In this document: positions 16,447 to 23,228 of the stretch, piece after piece
How the letters are laid out: each line of letters opens with the position of its first letter
Numbering within the stretch: the stretch's first letter is position 1
Assembly (NCBI RefSeq): GCF_000725805.1
Contig: NZ_JOFT01000019.1
Span: 1-64,000 of the forward strand
Source: Streptomyces xanthophaeus
GTDB lineage: Bacteria; Actinomycetota; Actinomycetes; Streptomycetales; Streptomycetaceae
Length of the DNA: 64,000 nucleotides
Reading direction: 5' to 3'
Made by a program: the position numbers and the translations under genes
The notes under the pieces: model-generated
Told to the model about the DNA's origin: nothing
The model's input: the letters and a program-made list of their open reading frames with translations, nothing else
Database searches by the model: none

Positions 16447-17066
16447 CCAAGGCCGATCGCGCACTCGAGACGCGTGAGCGCATCCTCACGGCCGCCTGCG
16501 AGGTCATCGCCGACATCGGGTTCGAGAACGTCAGCATGCGCAAGGTCGCCGAGCACGCCGGCGTGTCGAAGGCACTGCTGCACTACCACTTCGACACCCG
16601 GGAGAAGCTCTTCGCCGAAGCCATGACCCACTCCTTCGCCCAGACCGGCACGGACACGGACACGGACCCCGACAGCGACGGCGCCCCGGCCCCGGCCGCC
16701 GTCGTACTGGCCCGGATCCTGCGGAGCATGCTGCCGACGGACGCGGAACTGCGCCAGGACTGGAAGCTGTGGCAGGAACTGTGGGTGCGCGCCCAACGGG
16801 ACACGGCGGCCCGTCACCTCGCCGTCGACCTGTACGACCAACTGCACGCCTGGGTCGGCGGAGCCCTGGAACGGGGCATCGCCGACGGGGAGTTCACCGA
16901 CTGCGACGTCGCCGCGCTCAGCACCCTGATCCTGGCCCTGTGCGACGGCCTCGGCATCCGCCTCATGCTCGACGACCCCCGGGTCGACCTGGCGACGGCC
17001 CGTTCGACGATCTGGCGCACCATCGCCCCGACCCTCGGCATCGACCCGGCGTTCCCGGAGCACTGA
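16443..17066 (+). CDS. TetR-family transcriptional regulator
   Basis: A 207-residue regulator starting at GTG in a GTGA overlap with the dehydrogenase gene; GGAGCAG lies upstream. The N-terminal helix-turn-helix is clear: TRERILTAACEVIADIG, then MRKVAEHAGVSKALLHYHF (about residues 30-48). A low-complexity Thr-Asp run (TDTDTDPDSD) follows the DNA-binding domain. The C-terminal ligand domain contains LRQDWKLWQELWVRA, a form seen in the BetI/YcdC-like branch. Being the last gene of the rightward operon, it probably represses its own synthesis and the divergent arm by binding the 16-bp palindromes at 8451-8555. The inducer would be the imported amine or a CoA intermediate. Confidence 0.88.
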   Translation: MTKADRALETRERILTAACEVIADIGFENVSMRKVAEHAGVSKALLHYHFDTREKLFAEAMTHSFAQTGTDTDTDPDSDGAPAPAAVVLARILRSMLPTDAELRQDWKLWQELWVRAQRDTAARHLAVDLYDQLHAWVGGALERGIADGEFTDCDVAALSTLILALCDGLGIRLMLDDPRVDLATARSTIWRTIAPTLGIDPAFPEH

Positions 17067-17108
17067 CGGCGGACGGCGGCCGCGTGCAGACGACCACCGG
17101 GCCGCTCC

Positions 17109-17114
17109 TAGAGT
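17109..17114 (+). promoter_or_regulatory. -10 box of a leaderless promoter
   Basis: TAGAGT, seven bases before the ATG at 17122. No ribosome site is present, so the message probably starts at or next to the start codon. A weak -35 (TGCAGA) lies 18 bp upstream. Confidence 0.5.
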
Positions 17115-17121
17115 GACCCAC

Positions 17122-17793
17122 ATGTCTTTGCCCGTACACGCCCTCACCCACCGGCCGTTGCGGGCCGCCGCCGTCTCAGAGCTCCGGGCACTCCCGACCG
17201 CGCCGCACGTCCCGGAGGAGTTCGACGCCCTCGACACGGAGGTGCGCCGGCGCGGCTGGAACTGGGAGCACGAGCTGATCGCCAACTCCTTCCGCACCGC
17301 GCACGGACACGTGGTGTGCACCGACGGCCCGAGCCCGTTCGGACGCCCGGATGCCCGGACCTTCCTCGTCTTCGGAGAGCTGTACCCCGTCGACCCCGAC
17401 GACGGGGGCATGGACAACGCATCCTGGCTGTACGGCCTCATCGACGACTGGCAGGCGCAGCCGGGCTGGAGCGGTCGCAGGCCGTGCACGGACCAGCACT
17501 GCGAGGCCGTACTCGCGCGGGCCGCACTGGCGGTGACCGCTCACCTCGGGGCACCCCCTGAGCGCACGGTGCGCTCCTGCGCAGCCGTCGTCACCGGACC
17601 GGCGCTGACGCACCGCATCTGGCGCACCCCCACCCACGCCCTGGTCCTCGGACCGGCGGCGGACAACGGCCCCTACGGTCTGCTCACACACCTCCAGTTG
17701 TCCTGCACCCCGCTCACCTGTGGCCCCGACCTGCCTCCGGCAGGGGACGAGGACGCCCTGGCGCGATGGATCACCGCACACGTCGACTGGTGA
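17122..17793 (+). CDS. Hypothetical protein, about 223 residues
   Basis: I do not recognise a named family. It is a soluble protein with no signal peptide or membrane helix, with central segments FLVFGELYPVDPDDGGMDNASWLYGL-like (acidic, aromatic) and a short Cys-containing stretch GRRPCTDQHCEAVLARAALAV. The ATG at 17122 is preferred over the GTG at 17113 because the -10 box TAGAGT ends seven bases before it and no Shine-Dalgarno sequence is present. It is the first gene after the regulator and has its own promoter, so it need not belong to the amine cluster. Confidence 0.7.
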   Translation: MSLPVHALTHRPLRAAAVSELRALPTAPHVPEEFDALDTEVRRRGWNWEHELIANSFRTAHGHVVCTDGPSPFGRPDARTFLVFGELYPVDPDDGGMDNASWLYGLIDDWQAQPGWSGRRPCTDQHCEAVLARAALAVTAHLGAPPERTVRSCAAVVTGPALTHRIWRTPTHALVLGPAADNGPYGLLTHLQLSCTPLTCGPDLPPAGDEDALARWITAHVDW

Positions 17794-17899
17794 GCGTGCC
17801 CCCCCAGCAGCGGGAATGTGTTTGCGACGGATCGAGCTCCCCGGTCATACTCCCGTGGCCCCACCCGCTTCGATCACTCCTCCCTTGGGGGCTCCAACC

Positions 17900-18967
17900 G
17901 TGGAATTCGCACGAGCCGTCGTCATCGGCCTCGCCATAGCCGTGGCGTTCTTCTACTACCGCCGCACCACCGGCGACGTCACGGGCGGGGGTTCCTCCGG
18001 CGCCGCCGAGAAGTCGGGGCTCCTTCCCCAGTCCAGGCAGAACACCGGCCGGGCGGCGCCCGACCCCGAGCTGGAGTCGGCGGCGGCCGCTGCCGCACGC
18101 GGCAACTGGGAGCCGGCCGCGCGGATGATGGCCGAGACCAGGGAGCGCCGCGACTGGGCCCGCCGCTCCTCCTGCGCCGCCACCTTCGGCTCGCACAAGG
18201 CCGCCCTCCCCGACAGTTGGCTGCACGCGTGGGAGGCCGCGGCCGGCCCCGACGACCCCGACGTCGCGCTGGTACGGGCGAAGGCGATGGTCAACCTGGC
18301 CTGGCACCAGCGCGGCGGCGGCTGGGCGAAGCACACCAGCTCCGAGCAGTTCGCCGGATTCCACGCCACCTTGGTCCGCGTACCGCAGGAGAACGCACGC
18401 GCGGCCGAGCTGAACCCGGACGACCCCACCCCCTACATCAACGAGATATGGGCGGCACTGGGTCTCGGTTATTCCGAAGAGTCCATGCACCGGATCTGGA
18501 AGGAGATCACCGCACGCGACCCGCACCACTACGGCGCGCACTTCGCGGCCCTCCAGTACTGGTGCGCGAAGTGGCGCGGCTCGGAAGAGCGCGCCACGGC
18601 CTTCGCCCGGGAGGCGGCGGCCGGAGCCCCGCTCGGCAGCCTGCTGACCGCCCTGCCCCTGATCGCCTGGTACGAGCACCGCGACAGCGACGCGAGCTCC
18701 GCCGACTTCCGCTCACCCCACCTGGTTTCCCTGGTCGACGCCGCCCTGGCCGACGTCGCTGCGGCCCCTGCGAGCAACCGGAACTCGGCCGAGGTGCGCC
18801 ATCTCCTGGCCTACTTCCTCACCCGCCAGAAGCGGTACGACGAGGCGCTGGCGCAGTTCCGCCTGGTCGACGGCTATGTGGACGCCCTCCCGTGGAGGTA
18901 CCGGACCGACTCTGCGGCGTTCTACTGCCGCTGGCGCGAACGCGCGGCCCGCGGAGCCCGCCGCTGA
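17900..18967 (+). CDS. Membrane-anchored protein with tetratricopeptide-like helical repeats
   Basis: About 355 residues. The likely start is GTG 17900, giving FARAVVIGLAIAVAFFYYRR, one N-terminal membrane segment with a basic stop. A Gly/Ser-rich linker follows, then an all-helical region with paired-helix features such as NWEPAARMMAETRERRDW, ENARAAELNPDDPTPYI and a final FLTRQKRYDEALAQFRLVDGY, which look like degenerate TPR units. The role is unknown; TPR-like parts suggest protein binding on the cytoplasmic or outer face. The frame is open for 180 bases upstream, so the start is uncertain. Confidence 0.65.
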   Translation: MEFARAVVIGLAIAVAFFYYRRTTGDVTGGGSSGAAEKSGLLPQSRQNTGRAAPDPELESAAAAAARGNWEPAARMMAETRERRDWARRSSCAATFGSHKAALPDSWLHAWEAAAGPDDPDVALVRAKAMVNLAWHQRGGGWAKHTSSEQFAGFHATLVRVPQENARAAELNPDDPTPYINEIWAALGLGYSEESMHRIWKEITARDPHHYGAHFAALQYWCAKWRGSEERATAFAREAAAGAPLGSLLTALPLIAWYEHRDSDASSADFRSPHLVSLVDAALADVAAAPASNRNSAEVRHLLAYFLTRQKRYDEALAQFRLVDGYVDALPWRYRTDSAAFYCRWRERAARGARR

Positions 18968-19030
18968 ACCCGCCGCAGCAACCGCGCCCCGGCCCACGGA
19001 CGGTGATGCGGACGGGGGAGGGGCCTCCGG

Positions 19031-20173
19031 TCACCTCTCCCCGTCCACCTGGACGGCAGGGTCGCCGGACTCCGCGAGGAGCAGGGCTTCGACGGCGTCG
19101 GCCACGTGGCTGACGCGGTCGTGCGTGTGCAGGCCGCGCGTGACGTAGGCGAGTGAGTAGCCGTGTACGGGGGAGTGCCAGGCGGAGCTTCCGCCGAGGC
19201 CTCCCATGCCGATCTCGCCGTTCTCCTCCAGCTGGAACCCGAGGGACCAGCGGACGTGATCGCGCAGGAAGCCGTCGGTGCCGGCCGCGGCGGTGTCGAA
19301 CAGTTCGGACCAGAGTTCCCGGCCCAGGAGGCCTGCGACGTGCCCATCGGGCCGGGCGAGGTCGTCGTAGAGGCGCGCGAGCGATGCGGCGTCGGTGAAG
19401 AGACCGACCGCTCCGAAAGGAGCCACCTGCCACGAAGGACTGTGCAGCGTCCCGGTGTCGAGGAGGCCACCGGGGCGCAGCATGGAGGCGCGGCCGAGTT
19501 CGTGTCCCAGGTACGGGTCGGTCCACTCGGTGCCCATGGGTTCGAGCTCGGCGACCAGGGGCAGTTCGTGGGGGTCGACGCCGAACCTGAGGCGCACGCC
19601 GAGCATGCGGGACAGGTCCTCGGTGCTTTCGCGCACGGAGGGGGCACCGGCTGCGGTGAGGACGCCGTCGACGAGGTGGCCGTAGGTGGAAGCGTGTTCG
19701 GCGATGAACCGGCCCGGTACGGTCAGCGGTTCCATGGCTTCGAGGTCGCGCACGAGGGCTTCGTGATCGCGGGGATCGAGTCCGGCCGCGGCGGGGGAGA
19801 AGACGTGCTTGCCCGAACAGTGGCTGAGGATCATCCGTAGCGTCGTCGGATTCCCCGGTGCGTCACGGTAGGCGCCCCAGGGCGCGGTGACGGGCTCGTC
19901 GAGACCGACGTAGCCGTCAGCGACGGCCCGCAGCGCGGCAAGGGCGACCAGCGGCTTCCCCGTGGAGAAGACCTGCACGAGCGTGTCCTCGCTCCAGGCC
20001 GCCTTCCGTGCGACATCGGTGCTGCCGCCGTGCACGACGACGACGGGGGTCCCGTGCCGCCAGATCGCCAATGAGCCTCCGGGCTCGCGTTGTGTGTCGA
20101 GGAGTTCCCGGAAGGATGCGACGACCGGCTCCCAGCCGCGACTGCAGTGTTCGATACGGACGGCTGTGGGCAT
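19031..20173 (-). CDS. Serine hydrolase, beta-lactamase/esterase (class C) family
   Basis: About 380 residues. The catalytic Ser-x-x-Lys is in QVFSTGKPLVAL (STGK), a later tyrosine motif STYGHLVDGVL fits the family's second element, and GGLGGSSAWHS near the C-terminus fits the third (K/H-x-G-like). Family members hydrolyse esters, amides or D-peptides. The start MPTAVRIEHC at 20173 has GGGAAG eight bases upstream; the frame extends another 96 bases without support. No clear signal peptide is seen, so it is probably cytoplasmic. Confidence 0.8.
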   Translation of the reverse strand: MPTAVRIEHCSRGWEPVVASFRELLDTQREPGGSLAIWRHGTPVVVVHGGSTDVARKAAWSEDTLVQVFSTGKPLVALAALRAVADGYVGLDEPVTAPWGAYRDAPGNPTTLRMILSHCSGKHVFSPAAAGLDPRDHEALVRDLEAMEPLTVPGRFIAEHASTYGHLVDGVLTAAGAPSVRESTEDLSRMLGVRLRFGVDPHELPLVAELEPMGTEWTDPYLGHELGRASMLRPGGLLDTGTLHSPSWQVAPFGAVGLFTDAASLARLYDDLARPDGHVAGLLGRELWSELFDTAAAGTDGFLRDHVRWSLGFQLEENGEIGMGGLGGSSAWHSPVHGYSLAYVTRGLHTHDRVSHVADAVEALLLAESGDPAVQVDGER

Positions 20174-20455
20174 GGCGTGTACTTCCCAAGCGGAGGGGCG
20201 CAGCACGGGGCGAGACACCTGCGCGGCGGCCGCGGACGAACCCGGTGCACCCGGGGGATCGTCCTGCACGTTACCTGGCTCGCCCCCGCCGGCTCATGCG
20301 CTTTTCCGATCGGCGGGACGCCGCTCCTGCGGTGGACCGGCCGCCGGTCCTGGCGGGACGAGCAAGCCGGGCAACCAGGTTCAGCGCTGTCCCGCCCACC
20401 GAGGTACGCCTATCCTCCTTGTGGCTCTGTGCACGGCGACACGAAGGACGCGGGG

Positions 20456-21295
20456 ATGAATCGAAGCGGGGGCGGCGGGGGCGGCAGCGAGGCGCCGTGG
20501 AATCCGTACGGAGCGGGGCGACCGCCCGTACCGCAGGCGGGCCCGGCGCGCCGGCTCACGTTCGGGCGTCTCTTCAACCCGATCGCCGTGGGACGTGCGG
20601 TGTTCACGCCGTCCCGGCCCGACCGTGTCCACGACCCGCTGGTGAAGCGGGCCCAGGTCGCCCGGACGGTCATCGGTCTGGTCGCCATCACGTGGGTGCT
20701 GATGTCCTACGGACTGGCGGCGGACGCCGATGCCGTGGTGGACGACCGCTTCGGCCAGATCCGCACCACCCTCATCGTGCTGGCGGTCACCTTCCCGGTC
20801 GCAGTCGCCGTCTTCATCGCGGCAGCCCGCCCGCCCAACCGGCGCCTGTTCCTGCGCCGCGTGGGCAAACCCGCCGGGGCGCTCCTCGCGCTGGTCGTCG
20901 CCCTGGCCGTACCGCGGCTGATCACCGGGCTCGGCTATGTGGACGAGGAGACGGACTGGACGGCTTCCGCGGGGCGGGTGGTCCTGCTGTTCGCCCTGGG
21001 CGCCTTCCTGCTGTGGCTCGCCCCCTTCGCCCTGTACGGCATCGCGCAGTCGCTCGTCCACGTCTTCCGCACCGCAGACCTCCACGAGACGGTCCCGCCC
21101 CTCCTCGCGACGCTCCTCGTGTGGGAAGTCGCCCTCTTCGACCTCTTCACGGACGCCTATGACAGCGTGCCGCTCGGTGTCCGGTTGCTTTTCCTGCTCG
21201 GGGCGCCGCTCTCCGTCACCGCCGTCGCGATCTGGGAACTACGGCGGCTGCGCACGCGACACGGCGTGACCCTGCGCGGAGCGCTGCTGCGCTGA
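20456..21295 (+). CDS. Integral membrane protein of unknown function
   Basis: 279 residues from ATG 20456, preceded by AAGGACG. A Gly/Pro-rich cytoplasmic N-terminus (MNRSGGGGGGSEAPWNPYG) leads to LTFGRLFNPIAVGRAVFTPSRPD, then about six hydrophobic helices. Arg-rich loops place the termini inside. Many Streptomyces genomes carry proteins of this layout without an assigned job. It is divergent from the serine hydrolase gene. Confidence 0.75.
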   Translation: MNRSGGGGGGSEAPWNPYGAGRPPVPQAGPARRLTFGRLFNPIAVGRAVFTPSRPDRVHDPLVKRAQVARTVIGLVAITWVLMSYGLAADADAVVDDRFGQIRTTLIVLAVTFPVAVAVFIAAARPPNRRLFLRRVGKPAGALLALVVALAVPRLITGLGYVDEETDWTASAGRVVLLFALGAFLLWLAPFALYGIAQSLVHVFRTADLHETVPPLLATLLVWEVALFDLFTDAYDSVPLGVRLLFLLGAPLSVTAVAIWELRRLRTRHGVTLRGALLR

Positions 21296-21327
21296 TCCCC
21301 CGCGCGGAAGTGCAAGTGCTGCGCCCG

Positions 21328-21933
21328 TCAGGGCCGCAAGCCGGCCCGCGCCAGCGCCACCGCGGACAGGTCGGCGATGACCTGCGCATCCCCGCGCCGC
21401 CACGCGTCGGCGAGACCGCCCGCAGGAGTGGGGACCGCGGTGAGGTCGCGCAGCGGTCCGGTCAGGGCGCGCAGGGCGAGCAGGTCGGCGCCACCGGGTG
21501 CGTCGAGAAGCTGCCGGAGGGTGATGCAGCGTCGGATCCAGCGCAGGCGTGCGGGAAGCCACAGCACCAGGACCAGGGCCACCGGGATGACGATCAGAGC
21601 CACCGTGGTCAGGTTGGCGAACTCGCCCACGGTGCGCTGGAGGGACTGTCCGGCGTCGGCGAATCCGGTACTGGCGTCGGCCGCGGACTGGAGCGGCTTC
21701 TTCAGGAGGCCGCCGATGAGCGGCACGTCCGAGGCGGCGTCGCCGGCGTTGCCGAGTTCGGAGGCGAGACCGTCGCCCGAACTCTCCATCTTCCGCCCCG
21801 GCTCGGCCAGCAGCATGATCGCATCGCGGACGGTGAGGGCGAACGCCACCGCGGCGGCGATCAGAACCACGGCGATCAGGTCCCCGAGCACCTGACGGTT
21901 CCGCCTTGCTGGGGTCTGGGCGTAGAGGCGCAT
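21328..21933 (-). CDS. Membrane protein with two transmembrane segments, unknown function
   Basis: 201 residues starting MRLYAQTPARRNRQVLGD at ATG 21933, with GGGAG upstream. The first membrane helix is about residues 18-40 (LIAVVLIAAAVAFALTV) and the second about 105-125 (VALIVIPVALVLVLWLP). Between them lies an external domain of about 65 residues with amphipathic helices. The MRLYAxTPARRxRQ start is a pattern I know from conserved Streptomyces membrane proteins of no known role. The frame continues 99 bases further upstream but without a ribosome site. Confidence 0.72.
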   Translation of the reverse strand: MRLYAQTPARRNRQVLGDLIAVVLIAAAVAFALTVRDAIMLLAEPGRKMESSGDGLASELGNAGDAASDVPLIGGLLKKPLQSAADASTGFADAGQSLQRTVGEFANLTTVALIVIPVALVLVLWLPARLRWIRRCITLRQLLDAPGGADLLALRALTGPLRDLTAVPTPAGGLADAWRRGDAQVIADLSAVALARAGLRP

Positions 21934-22371
21934 CGGCAGGCTCCCGTTCGAGTCGTGGCGTCGAGAAGGGCCGGTTCCGCCCGATGAGGCTCGGCCGACC
22001 GGTCGACCGTACGTCGAACTCGACTCTTCCACCGGTGCCCGCGGGCAAACGTCCCTGACACGACGCCTGGACGGCGCACCGGGGCGTCACGGATCGCCGG
22101 ACAAGCCGAAGGGTGGAGCTGCTCAGGAGGCTTTCGGCCAGTCGCCAGGAACGACGCCCCAGGTCCTCGTGCGGGCCGCGCCGTATCCGGCCGGGGGCGG
22201 GGAGGCTGATTTCCGCCGTCTGGGCGGTGGACTCGCCGGGGCTCGGGCCCGGGCTCGCGCCGGCGCCGGTGGTGGACCGGCCTGCCTCGGCGGACGCCGG
22301 GGCGGAAGGGGACCACCGCACCCGATACCGCATGAGCGGCGGCCGGTCCGGGCCACCGTCGGCCGACAGGC
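21934..22371. other. 438-base gap without a recognised gene
   Basis: GC-rich stretch between two minus-strand genes. It contains GACCGGTCGACCGTACGTCG, rich in short palindromes, near 21995. I see no coding frame with a ribosome site and no clear terminator. Confidence 0.35.
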
Positions 22372-23082
22372 CTACTGGTCGACGTCGTCCCGTGCGGTGC
22401 CCATCTTGAGGCCGTTGACCCAGTGGACCGACTCGACGGCTGAAATGGTCGAGCCGTACGTCCCCCAGCGGGGCACGTTGCCCTTGAGGTCCCAGGTCCG
22501 TACGTCGTGCTTGTCGGCGACCAGCTGGCCGTTGACGTAGAGGGCGAAGGAACCACCCGTGGACGCCTGGGCGTTGATGCCCAGCTCGATCTTGTTCCAG
22601 GTGCCGGGGGTCCAGGGAACGCTCCCGGCGGAGACCCATTCCTCGCCCGGTGCGACGTACCAGATCTTCAGCCGGCTGTCCTCGACCTTCATGAGGACGG
22701 GGTAGTTCTGGTCCTGCTCCGCGTCGGTGCCCCACGACTTCCACTGGAAGACGGTCTGGGCGTTCCCCGTCTTCGTCATGGACTCCCAGCCGAACCAGTA
22801 CGTCCTGCCGTCCGTGAGGTTCCGGCCGGCGATGCCGAGGCCTTCGCAACGCTCCGAGCCCACGGCTTTGGTGAACCCGAAGATCTTTCCGCGGCCGTCG
22901 TTCCAGTCCGGCTGGTGGACGTACGACGGGTCGTCGCAGACGACCGAGGCGAAGACGGCGGTGCCGCCGTTGTCCGCGTCGCCGTCCCACTCGACCGCGG
23001 CGTGCGCGGGTGATGCCGTCATCAGGACGAGGGCGGCCACGAGGGTGGTGGGGGTGAGGAGTCGGACGTCGCTTCGTTGCAT
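22372..23082 (-). CDS. Secreted polysaccharide-lyase-like protein (jelly-roll fold)
   Basis: 236 residues. The Sec signal peptide is clear (basic MQRSDVR, hydrophobic TTLVAALVLMTA, cut after SPAHA). The mature part shows the pattern of the heparin-lyase-I/glucuronan-lyase (PL13/PL20-like) jelly roll: FWFGWES-like YWFGWESM, VFQWKSWG, PVLMKVEDSRLKIWY, WNKIELGI and FALYVNGQLVADKHDV. It would bind or cut an acidic polysaccharide outside the cell. AGGAGGA precedes the ATG. The gene lies 146 bases downstream of a PL8 lyase on the same strand, so the two probably act on related uronic-acid polymers. Confidence 0.7.
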   Translation of the reverse strand: MQRSDVRLLTPTTLVAALVLMTASPAHAAVEWDGDADNGGTAVFASVVCDDPSYVHQPDWNDGRGKIFGFTKAVGSERCEGLGIAGRNLTDGRTYWFGWESMTKTGNAQTVFQWKSWGTDAEQDQNYPVLMKVEDSRLKIWYVAPGEEWVSAGSVPWTPGTWNKIELGINAQASTGGSFALYVNGQLVADKHDVRTWDLKGNVPRWGTYGSTISAVESVHWVNGLKMGTARDDVDQ

Positions 23083-23114
23083 GCTGTCCTCCTGGTGGGG
23101 TGGGGGATCGGATC

Positions 23115-23146
23115 GCTGCCTGGCTGCCTGGCTGCCTGGCTGCCTG
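23115..23146. repeat. Four tandem 8-bp repeats
   Basis: GCTGCCTG four times without interruption, then a degenerate fifth unit, in the gap between the two lyase genes. Such runs can vary in number by slippage. Confidence 0.8.
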
Positions 23147-23228
23147 TCTGCCCGGCCTGGCAACGTTGTCAGGGTGGTGACGGTGGCGCGGGGGGCCCGC
23201 CGGTGGCGGTGGCCCCCCGCTGCGCGGT

